Below are positions 15,699 through 23,922 of a stretch of DNA of 64,000 bases, in pieces; position 1 is the first letter of the stretch, and every line of letters begins with the position of its first letter. The notes under the pieces were generated by a model. The model made no database searches. It worked only from the letters and a program-made list of their open reading frames with translations, and was not told the origin of the DNA. The translations under genes and the position numbers were made by a program. The DNA comes from Bacteroidales bacterium (lineage in GTDB: Bacteria; Bacteroidota; Bacteroidia; Bacteroidales; UBA10428), in contig DATGXG010000026.1 of the NCBI GenBank assembly GCA_035299085.1, forward strand, positions 74,568-138,567, in the 5' to 3' direction.

Positions 15699-18600
15699 AT
15701 GAACAGGTATTTATTGAGGTCGGTATTGATAGTGTGTTTTGCGGTTGTTATCATTGTTTTTACCCGGTCGATTCCCGAAAACCGGCTAAACGACAAGGAG
15801 ACAGGCTTACCCAAAGTCAAGGCGGATCCTGAATTTCTCAAAGCGCCCTCAACCTGGGTAGATTCAATGCTCGACTCAATGAGCATTGAAGAACGTATTG
15901 CCCAATTGGTAATGGTGGCAGCGTATTCGAATAACAACATAGGGAATGAAGCTGAAATAACCCGGCTGATCCGTGAAAACAAGATAGGTGGCATTGTTTT
16001 TTTCCAGGGCACACCATATCACCAGGCAGAACTTACCAATTACTACCAGTCGCTTTCAGAAACTCCGCTGTTGATCGGAATGGATGCCGAGAACGGTCTG
16101 GCCATGAGGCTTGACAGTACTATTCGCTACCCCAGCCAGATGATGCTCGGTGCGGTTGAAGACGACCGGCTGATCTTTGATATGGGCGTTCAGATTGCAC
16201 GGCAAATGAAGCGGCTCGGTGTTCATATCAATTTTGCACCGGTTGTTGATGTAAACAATAACCCCTGTAACCCGGTGATTAATCGCAGGTCGTTTGGTGA
16301 AGACCTTGAAACAGTGAGCCGGAAATCACTTTTTTATATGATCGGGCTTGAGAACGGAGGCATCCTGGCAGTTGCCAAGCATTTTCCCGGTCACGGTGAC
16401 ACTGAAACCGATTCCCATAAGGATATACCTGTCATTAACCAGTCGCGCGAGCGTCTCGACAGCCTGGAGTTAAAGCCTTTCAGGGAACTGATATTTAATG
16501 GACTTTCGGGTGTAATGACAGCACATTTAAGTGTTCCGGCGATTGACCCGGCTGAGAACATGCCGTCCTCGCTTTCCGGACTCGTTGTGGATTCCCTGTT
16601 AAAAAAGCAAATGGGTTTCAAAGGGCTTGTTTTTACGGATGCATTGAACATGCGGGCGATAACCAGGTATTATAAACCGCTCGAAGCCGCACAGATGGCG
16701 CTGGAAGCAGGGAACGATATACTGCTGATGCCTGAGGACGTGCAGGATGTGATCAAAGATCTCGCCCGCAAAGTCAGGAATAAAAAGATAGACCAGGCTC
16801 TGATTGACGCCAAATGCAGGAAAGTATTGTCGGCGAAATACTGGGCCGGATTAAATCATTATCGCCCCATAATTCTTTCAAATCTCACAAAGGACCTGAA
16901 TAAACCGGAATATGTGCTGTTGCAGCAGAAGCTTACAGAACTGGCGATTACCCTGCTGCAAAATGAAAATAGCATTCTTCCGCTGAAGCGGCTTGATACA
17001 TTGAAAATCGCTTCCGTTGTTCTGAGCAGTGAAAAGGATACGGCATTCAGTGATGCATTGAACCTGTATATGCCCGTTAAAAAGTTTTTCCTGGATGGTA
17101 AGGATATACGGAAAACGGACAGTGTGTATCATGAACTTCGGAAATATAATCTTGTCATAGCCAGCGTTCATGGTAATTCGGTCAGTCCCGCCAATCAATA
17201 TGGCATTAGTGACACGCTGATCACCATTGCCGATTCTCTTTCATCAGGCTATAAGGTGATACTCGACCTTTTTACAAGTCCCTACACTATAAGTCGTTTC
17301 ACGAATCTGGATAAAGTAAAGGGCCTTATTGTTTCATATGAGAATTCAGCACAGGTTCAGAACCGTTCAGCCCAGGCTATTTTCGGAGCTGCCGGCATTA
17401 ATGGTACCCTTCCTGTAAGCTGCGAATCATGGAAAGCAATTAAGTCAGGTATTCCCATGGCCGGATGCGGCAGACTGAAATTTACAATTCCTCTTGAGGT
17501 GGGGATGAGCCAGGATACACTCGACAAGATTGATGCAATAATTCAAAAAGCTATGGATTACCAGGCATTTCCGGGATGTGAAGTTGTCGTTGCAAGGAAA
17601 GGCAAAGTAATCCTGAATAAAACATGGGGGTACCACGAATACAACCATAACCGGCCGGTAAAAAGCTCCGACTTGTATGACCTGGCATCGGTAACCAAGG
17701 TGGCGGCCACAACACAGGCCATGATGCACCTTGTTGACGAGGGTTGCGTGGGAATTAACCAGAAACTTTCGGCCTACCTGCCATACCTTGAAAAAACAAA
17801 TAAAAAGAATTTATACGTTGCTGATGTGTTGCTCCACCAGTCGGGTCTTCAGCCATTTATCCAGTTTTATTTCGACACAGAGGAACCTGTTTTTAAAGGA
17901 AACATCCTTGTAGCCCCGTCTTTGTCGGATGTTAACCCTATTAAAATTGGGAACGGGCAATACCTTAACCGGTATACACAGTTTAAAAACAACATCATAT
18001 CGCGTAAGCCATCCGGGCAATTTCCGTATTGTGTGGCAGATAACATTTACATCTGTAAAAGCTGGCCCGACACCATGTACAATGGCATATCCGCTTCACC
18101 TCTGAGGGAAAAGAAAGAATATGTTTACAGCGATCTCGGCTTTATTCTTTTAAGGCAGATGATTGACACGATTACCCGGGTTCCGTTTGACCGGCTTGTT
18201 GACTCCCTGTTTTACAGGCGACTTGGTGCGGGAAGTCTCTGCTTTAACCCGTTACACCGGTTCGACATGGATGAAATCGCACCCACAGAGGATGACCAGT
18301 TATTCAGGCATCAGCTGGTTCACGGGTATGTTCACGATCCCCGTGCAGCCATGTTCGGAGGCATATCAGGACATGCCGGCTTATTTGGAAATGCGGTTGA
18401 CCTGGCCAAACTTTTCCAGATGATGCTGAATGGGGGAGAGTACGCAAGTGAAAGATACCTGGGAGAAAAAACAATAGAACTTTTTACGAAAGACCGGATG
18501 GGTATTAAAGGAAGCCGGAGGGGACTGGGTTTCGATAAACCGGAACCCGATGTGACAAAGGCAAGCCCGGCATGCCGCAGCGCATCCGACCTGAGTTATG

Positions 18601-18770
18601 GTCACACCGGTTTTACCGGTACCATGATTTGGGTGGACCCTGCTTATGACCTTGTGTATATATTTCTGTCGAACAGGGTATACCCGAATGCCGAAAATAA
18701 CAGGATAATTGAAATGAATGTGCGCACTGATGTTCAGCAGGTTCTGTATAATGCCATCATGGAAAAGTAA
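15699..18770 (+). CDS. GH3 glycosidase fused to serine hydrolase domain
   Basis: Envelope protein of 1023 aa with an N-terminal membrane anchor or signal (residues 4-23). The first part is a family 3 glycoside hydrolase of the NagZ beta-N-acetylhexosaminidase type: KHFPGHGDTETDSHKDIP at about 227-244 holds the NagZ His/Asp dyad loop, and FTDALNM has the nucleophile Asp314. After a second GH3 subdomain comes a class-C beta-lactamase/DD-peptidase fold (about 600-1020) with the SVTK tetrad (Ser664, Lys667), a Tyr-Ser-Asp element (YVYSDLGF) and YGHTGFTGT as the KTG-like box. The fusion is known in Bacteroidota and probably acts on peptidoglycan or muropeptides. It is preceded by several regulatory repeats and followed by corA. 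Confidence 0.93.
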   Translation: MNRYLLRSVLIVCFAVVIIVFTRSIPENRLNDKETGLPKVKADPEFLKAPSTWVDSMLDSMSIEERIAQLVMVAAYSNNNIGNEAEITRLIRENKIGGIVFFQGTPYHQAELTNYYQSLSETPLLIGMDAENGLAMRLDSTIRYPSQMMLGAVEDDRLIFDMGVQIARQMKRLGVHINFAPVVDVNNNPCNPVINRRSFGEDLETVSRKSLFYMIGLENGGILAVAKHFPGHGDTETDSHKDIPVINQSRERLDSLELKPFRELIFNGLSGVMTAHLSVPAIDPAENMPSSLSGLVVDSLLKKQMGFKGLVFTDALNMRAITRYYKPLEAAQMALEAGNDILLMPEDVQDVIKDLARKVRNKKIDQALIDAKCRKVLSAKYWAGLNHYRPIILSNLTKDLNKPEYVLLQQKLTELAITLLQNENSILPLKRLDTLKIASVVLSSEKDTAFSDALNLYMPVKKFFLDGKDIRKTDSVYHELRKYNLVIASVHGNSVSPANQYGISDTLITIADSLSSGYKVILDLFTSPYTISRFTNLDKVKGLIVSYENSAQVQNRSAQAIFGAAGINGTLPVSCESWKAIKSGIPMAGCGRLKFTIPLEVGMSQDTLDKIDAIIQKAMDYQAFPGCEVVVARKGKVILNKTWGYHEYNHNRPVKSSDLYDLASVTKVAATTQAMMHLVDEGCVGINQKLSAYLPYLEKTNKKNLYVADVLLHQSGLQPFIQFYFDTEEPVFKGNILVAPSLSDVNPIKIGNGQYLNRYTQFKNNIISRKPSGQFPYCVADNIYICKSWPDTMYNGISASPLREKKEYVYSDLGFILLRQMIDTITRVPFDRLVDSLFYRRLGAGSLCFNPLHRFDMDEIAPTEDDQLFRHQLVHGYVHDPRAAMFGGISGHAGLFGNAVDLAKLFQMMLNGGEYASERYLGEKTIELFTKDRMGIKGSRRGLGFDKPEPDVTKASPACRSASDLSYGHTGFTGTMIWVDPAYDLVYIFLSNRVYPNAENNRIIEMNVRTDVQQVLYNAIMEK

Positions 18771-18839
18771 AAAATTCTTAAAATGCCATGTGATTAAAAA
18801 GTATTTTGTTTTCTTTGCATCAAAGTTTTCCGTTTATGG

Positions 18840-18933
18840 ACGATTATCACGCGGGTGTATATTATTATAAGTTAAACTGACCTGCAGCCGGTCATGGGGG
18901 CCTGCTGCGGTTTTATACAGACAGGAGGTCGCT
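18840..18933 (+). promoter_or_regulatory. Structured corA leader with full Shine-Dalgarno
   Basis: The region just before corA has TGTATA (18856-18861) able to pair with TATACA (18914-18919), enclosing smaller GACC/GGTC and GCAG/CTGC hairpins. A complete AGGAGG (18923-18928) lies 5 nt before the ATG. Full Shine-Dalgarno motifs are rare in this phylum, and the stem ends right beside it, so folding could gate initiation. It does not match the M-box consensus as far as can be judged by eye. Confidence 0.45.
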
Positions 18934-19854
18934 ATGATTACCTATTGGACTTACAACAATGGCTTTACTGCCGTAGAATCATTCTCAAAAAACGACTGGA
19001 TTTCCGTAACCAACCCTACGGAAGATGAAATTGAATTCCTGACCGGAAAGCTCAAAGTTCCTCCTGAAGAACTTAATGACATCCTTGACGTAGATGAAAG
19101 AGCACGCAGTGAAATGGATGAGTCCTGGTTCACCATCATTATCCGTATTCCTGTAGCCAATTCACAAAATGGCATTCCTTACACAACCGTTCCTCTTGGA
19201 ATTCTGGTTTCGAACAACCTCATAATCACTATTTGCCAGACCAAAAATGAATTGGTACCGGCAATGCTTCGCAATAAAAAAGTTGATTTTAATAATAAGG
19301 CTAATTTTATCATGCAGATATTCCTGCAGGTTGCCAATTTGTATATGCATTATCTCAAACTGATCAACATCCAGGTTGGAGATATTGAAAAGGATCTTGA
19401 AAAATCAACAAAGAACGAGGAATTGCATAAGATGCTCCGTATGGAAAAGTGCCTTGTATACTTTATGACTTCATTGCGATCAAATGACATTCTGATTGCC
19501 AAGCTCCGCAATTCAAAGTACATTAAAGCGCTTGACCTGGATGAGGATCTTGTTGAGGACGTAATTATCGAAAATCGCCAGGCTATTGAGATGGCCAATA
19601 TATACAGCGATATTCAGAGTGGTATGATGGATGCGTTTGCCAGTGTGATTTCGAATAACCTGAACGTGGTGATGAAACAGGTTGCCATTATTACTATTAT
19701 TCTTATGATTCCCACATTCATTGCAAGTCTTTACGGTATGAATGTTCCCAACAATTTTGAAAACAACCCGTGGGGCTTTGCATTGGTAGTTTTGATGTGT
19801 CTTGGTGCGGCATCCTTTGGTGTGCTTCTGTTCAGAAGAAAGAACTGGTTTTAA
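18934..19854 (+). CDS. corA: CorA-type magnesium/divalent cation channel
   Basis: A 306-aa CorA/MIT-family transporter that forms pentameric inner-membrane Mg2+ (or Co2+/Ni2+) channels. The long N-terminal cytoplasmic alpha/beta domain and stalk helix are followed by two C-terminal membrane segments (about 243-266 and 277-297), and the selectivity motif Tyr-Gly-Met-Asn (YGMNVP) lies between them. The usual acidic loop after GMN is NNFENNPWG. The start is fixed by a perfect AGGAGG 5 nt upstream. The stop codon lies inside a terminator stem, so the gene ends its own transcript. It is probably monocistronic. It could also be a ZntB-like zinc member, but the GMN context alone does not decide. Confidence 0.93.
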   Translation: MITYWTYNNGFTAVESFSKNDWISVTNPTEDEIEFLTGKLKVPPEELNDILDVDERARSEMDESWFTIIIRIPVANSQNGIPYTTVPLGILVSNNLIITICQTKNELVPAMLRNKKVDFNNKANFIMQIFLQVANLYMHYLKLINIQVGDIEKDLEKSTKNEELHKMLRMEKCLVYFMTSLRSNDILIAKLRNSKYIKALDLDEDLVEDVIIENRQAIEMANIYSDIQSGMMDAFASVISNNLNVVMKQVAIITIILMIPTFIASLYGMNVPNNFENNPWGFALVVLMCLGAASFGVLLFRRKNWF

Positions 19855-19869
19855 CCGGTTCTTTTTTTC
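19840..19869 (+). terminator. Terminator overlapping the corA stop codon
   Basis: The last codons of corA form the left arm (AAGAACTGGT) of a stem with ACCGGTTCTT, loop TTTA, followed by TTTTT. The stop TAA falls in the loop and right arm. Confidence 0.8.
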
Positions 19870-19906
19870 ACTATCTTTCATTCATAATCCCTAATTCATT
19901 ATTTGT

Positions 19907-20950
19907 ATGGATAAAATCCGTGTTGGTATTCTTTCGTATGGCATGTCGGGTAAGGTTTTCCATTGCCCGTTGCTGCATGTGCTTCCCGGTTATGAAATGA
20001 AAAAAATCATGCAACGCTCATCAAACGATGCACTTGAAAGATATCCGTATGTAACCATTGTAAGGACTGCAGATGAAATTATTCAGGATCCTGAGATAGA
20101 CCTGGTACTTGTGAACACACCGGATCATACACATTTTGAATACTCAAAAGCAGCCCTTCTGGCTGGAAAACACGTAGTGGTTGAGAAGCCTTTTATTCAT
20201 GAAATTAGTGAAGGAGAAGAACTCATCCGGATTTCGCGCGAGCAGAACCGGATTTTGACCGTATTTCAAAGCAGGCGTTGGGAAGGTGATTTTCTTACAA
20301 TAAGAAAAATAATAGAAAGCAGGATGGTGGGCCGGCTTGTAGAGTATATAGCGCATTTCGACAGGTTCAGAAATTTTATCAGGGATTCATGGAAAGAGAA
20401 AGCGGAATTGAAAGCCAGTACACTGTATAACCTGGGTTCTCACCTGATTGACCAGAGTCTTTTTCTTTTCGGCATGCCGGATGCTGTTTATGCCGATTTG
20501 CGCAAGCAACGCACAGGATCGCTTGTTGATGACCTGTTTGACCTGAATTTATATTATGCGGACCTTAAAGTTTCTCTGAAAAGCAGTTACCTGGTGCGCG
20601 AACCCGGGCCAAGGTTTATGCTTCACGGAACTGAAGGATCCTATGTTAAATATGGCACTGATCCGCAGGAGGAAGCGCTGATTGCCGGCCGGTATCCCGA
20701 TGAACCCGATTGGGGCAGGGAACCGGAAGCCAATTGGGGAATTCTGAATACAACTGTGAATGGAATCCATTTCAGGGGACGTGTTGAGACTTACGCAGGG
20801 TGTTACCAGGATTTTTATAAAAACTTATTTGAGACCATTGTCAATGGTGCCGAACTGGCTGTCAAGCCTGAAGAAGCATTGAATGTCATACGCATAATTA
20901 AAGCTGCCCTCGAAAGTCATGAAAGGCGTTCGGCCATTTTAACAAAATAG
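19907..20950 (+). CDS. Gfo/Idh/MocA family oxidoreductase
   Basis: NAD(P)-dependent dehydrogenase of the Gfo/Idh/MocA family, 347 aa. The N-terminal Rossmann fold begins VGILSYGMSGKVFHCPLL, a form typical of the YdgJ/scyllo-inositol-dehydrogenase-like branch; NTPDHTHFEYSKAALLAGKH and the EKPF motif (VVEKPFIHE) follow, with the catalytic Lys in EKP. The C-terminal alpha/beta domain includes DLGSHLIDQ-like NLGSHLIDQSLFLFG, where the His completes the active site. It probably oxidises or reduces a sugar or inositol; the substrate is unknown. It overlaps the 3' end of rex by 34 bp in convergent orientation, and its own transcript probably starts after the corA terminator. Confidence 0.93.
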   Translation: MDKIRVGILSYGMSGKVFHCPLLHVLPGYEMKKIMQRSSNDALERYPYVTIVRTADEIIQDPEIDLVLVNTPDHTHFEYSKAALLAGKHVVVEKPFIHEISEGEELIRISREQNRILTVFQSRRWEGDFLTIRKIIESRMVGRLVEYIAHFDRFRNFIRDSWKEKAELKASTLYNLGSHLIDQSLFLFGMPDAVYADLRKQRTGSLVDDLFDLNLYYADLKVSLKSSYLVREPGPRFMLHGTEGSYVKYGTDPQEEALIAGRYPDEPDWGREPEANWGILNTTVNGIHFRGRVETYAGCYQDFYKNLFETIVNGAELAVKPEEALNVIRIIKAALESHERRSAILTK

Positions 20951-21549
20951 GCTACCTTTTCAAGCAAAGTGATCATATCATATTCTTCAAGGTAAATATC
21001 AGGAGGTACGCTCAGGTTGGCCGATGTAAAGTTGAGAATACCTTTTATTCCTGAAGCTACAAGGGCTTTTGCCATTTGTTGGGCCGCTGCGGCTGAAACG
21101 GTAAGCAATGCGAGTGAAATATTGCTGGCTGAAATTATTTCCCTTAGGCGGTCAACCGAATAACAGGTAACAACCGAATTGGATCCGATTTTTTTCGGAT
21201 CGATATCAAAGGCTGCTACAATCTTCAGATTAGGCCTCCTGTTTAAAAGGTACGAAGAAATTGCCTTTCCAAGATGGCCGTAACCCACAATAGCTATATT
21301 TAAAACATCCGTAGGGTCAAGAATTTTCCCAATAACCTGGATCAGTTCAGTAATATCGTAGCCTTTACGACCCTGGCTGGCATAGCCCATGAACATAATA
21401 TCGCGCCTGACCTGCACGGCAGTTATATTATGCAAATCAGCAAGTTCGTGTGAAAAAATATGAGTTTTACCTTCGTCAAGGCACCGGAACAGGGTTCGCC
21501 TGTACTCGCTCAAACGCTCAATTGTTTTTTCAGGAAGGCTGTTCATCAT
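20917..21549 (-). CDS. rex: Redox-sensing transcriptional repressor Rex
   Basis: DNA-binding NADH/NAD+ sensor, about 210 aa from paired ATG codons at 21549/21546; the longer frame from 21603 would run through the promoter. The N-terminal winged helix (KTIERLSEYRRTLFRCLDEG, then LADLHNITAVQVRRDIMFMG) precedes a Rossmann domain with VGYGHLGKAI and the aspartate of AAFDIDPKKIG that reads NADH. In other bacteria Rex represses fermentation, hydrogenase and respiratory genes when NADH is low. It is divergent from the 2Fe-2S/hydrogenase-like cassette and shares its promoter region, which makes that cassette a likely target. The 3' end overlaps the Gfo/Idh gene. Confidence 0.95.
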   Translation of the reverse strand: MMNSLPEKTIERLSEYRRTLFRCLDEGKTHIFSHELADLHNITAVQVRRDIMFMGYASQGRKGYDITELIQVIGKILDPTDVLNIAIVGYGHLGKAISSYLLNRRPNLKIVAAFDIDPKKIGSNSVVTCYSVDRLREIISASNISLALLTVSAAAAQQMAKALVASGIKGILNFTSANLSVPPDIYLEEYDMITLLEKVAYFVKMAERLS

Positions 21550-21588
21550 GTATGAGTTGATAAAGCTAAAATACAAAAAATAACTATT

Positions 21589-21612
21589 TACAACTTGACG
21601 CATAAAGTTGTA
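21589..21612. promoter_or_regulatory. Operator palindrome between rex and Fe-S cassette
   Basis: TACAACTT and AAGTTGTA form perfect 8-bp arms around GACGCATA. The TTG of each arm serves as the -33 element of a promoter: 21608-21610 for the plus strand and, less well spaced, the left arm for rex. The arm orientation (ACAA...TTGT) is opposite to the published Rex consensus, so the binding protein is not certain. Confidence 0.6.
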
Positions 21613-21637
21613 CCGTTTTTATTCTTTTCTATCTTTA
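21608..21637 (+). promoter_or_regulatory. Promoter of the 2Fe-2S/hydrogenase-like cassette
   Basis: TTG (21608-21610), 19-nt spacer, TATCTTTA (21630-21637): a good match to the Bacteroidota sigma-ABfr promoter (TTTG-N19-TAnnTTTG). Transcription would start near 21644, giving a very short leader before the ATG at 21658. Confidence 0.65.
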
Positions 21638-21657
21638 CAGCATATTCAGTAAATCTG

Positions 21658-21915
21658 ATGAATCATCGCAGAGAAATCATCATTTGTCTTGGTAGTTCAT
21701 GTTTTGCACGGGGAAATAAGAACATTCTGAAAATTGTTCAGCGATATATCGTTCAGCATGGTCTCACCGAAAAGGTATTATTCAAGGGAGATCATTGTTT
21801 TGGGGAGTGCAATATTGGTCCGAATTTGAAAATCGGAGGCAAAGTATACAACGAAGTGTCCGAAGAAAACATTCATCATATTCTTGCTGAAGGACTGCAT
21901 GATTTATTAAAATAA
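21658..21915 (+). CDS. Thioredoxin-like [2Fe-2S] protein, NuoE C-domain-like
   Basis: An 85-residue thioredoxin-like [2Fe-2S] ferredoxin, equivalent to the C-terminal domain of NuoE/HydC subunits. Ligands are Cys10, Cys15, Cys47 and Cys51 in the pattern C-x4-C...C-x3-C (CLGSSC and CFGEC), followed by the usual NIGPNLKIGGKVY strand. The ATG at 21658 follows a good promoter; a longer frame from 21595 would begin inside the operator. It stops 7 nt before the hydrogenase-like gene and is surely co-transcribed. In HydS-type clusters such small proteins are thought to pass electrons to the sensor; that role is inferred here. Confidence 0.9.
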   Translation: MNHRREIIICLGSSCFARGNKNILKIVQRYIVQHGLTEKVLFKGDHCFGECNIGPNLKIGGKVYNEVSEENIHHILAEGLHDLLK

Positions 21916-21922
21916 AACCGGT

Positions 21923-23785
21923 ATGGTGCCTGAACCACTGGTCAATCTGGATGAAAAGCTGTGCACTAAGTGCTATGCCTGCGTCAGAACGTGCCCCGTA
22001 AAGGCCATTCATTTGCTTGCGGATGACTCGTTCCCCCAAGTGAATAATAACTGGTGTATCGGTTGCGGCGATTGCATCAAGGTTTGTGAACCCGGTGCAC
22101 TTAGCTATCGCAGTTCAATCGACGAAGCCAGGCAGTTATTCGAATCGGGTGACAAAATCGTGGCTTTGGTTTCTCCAAGTATTGCTGCTGAATTTGATGA
22201 CATATCCGATCACCGGAAATTTGTCACCATGATCAAGTCACTCGGTGTGCATCATGTGCATGAGATATCCTTTGCAATTGACCTTTTAGCCTATAAATAC
22301 CTGAGTTTGCTGAATGATTTCAGGGGACGCTACTATATTGCCTCAATTGATCCGGTTGTTGTAAACTTTATCGAAAAATTCCATCCCAACCTGATCAGTA
22401 ACCTGACGCCTCTCCAAACGCCCATGATCACAATGGCAAAGATTGTCAGATCAATTTATACAGATGACATTAAAATATTGTATATAGGGCCCCAGATTGC
22501 CACTAAAAATGAAGCCTTACGGCATGACGGTGATGGCAGGGTGGATGTGGTTATCACTTTTGAAGAATTAAGGAAACTGTTTGCCATATACAGTATTGAC
22601 GAATCAAACCTTGAATTTTCTTCTGTTGATGGTCCTATCAGCTATAAGGGTTCCCTGTTTCCTCTCACAAACGGTTTTGCACAGGCAGCAGATATGGATG
22701 AGAACCTTTTGACGGCAAGCATGTTCTCAATCGAAGGCAAGGAAGCCATGTTGTCGGCTATCGCCCAGTTTGAGGCTAATATCACAACAATCCAGCGTCA
22801 TTTTTATATCAGTTTTGGGAACGGCCTCGACGGACCGGGTATGACCAAAAGAGGTAACCGATGGTACAAGGAATTCCAGGTGATCAAGTATGCAAACAAG
22901 CGCATTCAGAACTTCTTCCGGGTGGAATGGTATGATAACCTGCAGAAATATATGGAATTAGACCTTACAAGGACATTTAATTCAGATGATCAGCGGTTAC
23001 CGATGCCTGGCCAGGAAAAAATAGCTGAAATACTCCGTGACCTGGGTAAACCCGAAAATAACCCTGTAGCATGCCTTGAATGCGGATATTCGAGCTGTAT
23101 TGATTTTGCAAGGGATATTGCCAACGGCATTACGATTCCTGAAATGTGTATTTCATATGCACGCCGCAGCAGCAAACAATTTGAGTCATCACTTCATGAA
23201 CTGAACGAAAAGCTGGCCCAGGCGCGCAAGGCATTGAAAGAATCCGAGGCAAAAACAAAATTTGAAAAGGAAAGTGCTTCGCAGGCATCTGAGCTTACCA
23301 ACGCCATGCTCGAAAAACTAAGGGCCGGTGTTGTAATCGTCGACCATTTGCTCAAGATTGTAAAGGCTAACGCCACATTCACAACCATCCTGGGTGAAGA
23401 GGCCGAGCAAATCAATGAAGTGATCCCGGGTCTTACGGGCGCCGATCTGAATAAACTGGTCCCGTCACACCTGGTAAACCTGTTTTCGTATGTTATATCG
23501 GAGAATGAAAGCATTGAAAACAGGGATATAAAAGTGGGGGATGAATTGCTCAACGTTTCTATTTTCCCTATCGAGAAAGGAAAGATAGCAGGCGGCATCA
23601 TCAGGGATATGCGAGCCCCCGAAGTTCAGCGCGCAGAAGTGATTAACCGGATCACGGAGGTAATCGACAGGAATCTTGAAATGGTTCAGAAAATAGGCTT
23701 TCTTTTAGGTGAAGGCGCTACCGACATTGAACATATGTTGAATTCGATTATAGAATTTTATAAAGGCGAGGGGCACAAGAAGTAA
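21923..23785 (+). CDS. H-cluster-less [FeFe]-hydrogenase-like PAS sensor protein
   Basis: A 620-aa protein. Two [4Fe-4S] motifs (Cys14/17/20/24 and Cys45/48/51/55) precede an iron-hydrogenase large-subunit fold (about 65-370). Then come a further four-Cys motif (Cys384/387/392/409, CLECGYSSC type), a coiled coil (about 415-460) and a PAS domain (about 460-575). This is the layout of group C sensory hydrogenases (HydS). However, the H-cluster ligands are all changed: loop 1 reads SIDPVVV (Asp143 for Cys), loop 2 IGPQIATK (Gln191), loop 3 SFGNGLDGPGM (Gly299, Leu302). Neighbouring residues still align well, so this is substitution within a kept fold. It cannot bind the 2Fe subcluster normally and is probably a redox or structural sensor that signals to the adjacent phosphatase. 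Confidence 0.88.
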   Translation: MVPEPLVNLDEKLCTKCYACVRTCPVKAIHLLADDSFPQVNNNWCIGCGDCIKVCEPGALSYRSSIDEARQLFESGDKIVALVSPSIAAEFDDISDHRKFVTMIKSLGVHHVHEISFAIDLLAYKYLSLLNDFRGRYYIASIDPVVVNFIEKFHPNLISNLTPLQTPMITMAKIVRSIYTDDIKILYIGPQIATKNEALRHDGDGRVDVVITFEELRKLFAIYSIDESNLEFSSVDGPISYKGSLFPLTNGFAQAADMDENLLTASMFSIEGKEAMLSAIAQFEANITTIQRHFYISFGNGLDGPGMTKRGNRWYKEFQVIKYANKRIQNFFRVEWYDNLQKYMELDLTRTFNSDDQRLPMPGQEKIAEILRDLGKPENNPVACLECGYSSCIDFARDIANGITIPEMCISYARRSSKQFESSLHELNEKLAQARKALKESEAKTKFEKESASQASELTNAMLEKLRAGVVIVDHLLKIVKANATFTTILGEEAEQINEVIPGLTGADLNKLVPSHLVNLFSYVISENESIENRDIKVGDELLNVSIFPIEKGKIAGGIIRDMRAPEVQRAEVINRITEVIDRNLEMVQKIGFLLGEGATDIEHMLNSIIEFYKGEGHKK

Positions 23786-23799
23786 CATGGTTCCTTCGT

Positions 23800-23823
23800 A
23801 GAGACGCGATGAATCGCGTCTCT
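23800..23823. repeat. GAGACGCG palindromic repeat
   Basis: AGAGACGCGAT (23800-23810) and ATCGCGTCTCT (23813-23823) form an 11-bp perfect stem with a 2-nt centre. It is a common dispersed palindrome in cyanobacterial and Bacteroidota genomes. Here it separates the hydrogenase-like gene from the phosphatase gene; without a U run it is not a typical terminator. Confidence 0.65.
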
Positions 23824-23848
23824 GCCGGACCTGACAATTAATTCTTTT

Positions 23849-23911
23849 AATCGTAAATCGTAAATCGTAAATCGTAAATCGTAAATCATAAATCATAAAT
23901 CGTAAATCGTA
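23849..23911. repeat. AATCGTA heptamer array (9 units)
   Basis: Nine head-to-tail 7-bp units: five AATCGTA, two AATCATA, two AATCGTA. The array ends 11 bp before the phosphatase ATG, so changes in copy number would alter promoter or leader spacing. Confidence 0.9.
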
Positions 23912-23922
23912 AATACATTCCC

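Noticed and set aside
18840..18933. Classical M-box (ykoK) magnesium riboswitch
   Set aside because: The region is too short (about 95 nt) and does not show the conserved M-box core; only a generic structured leader can be claimed.
21923..23785. Catalytic [FeFe] hydrogenase
   Set aside because: All four H-cluster cysteine positions are substituted, so H2 production or uptake is not expected.
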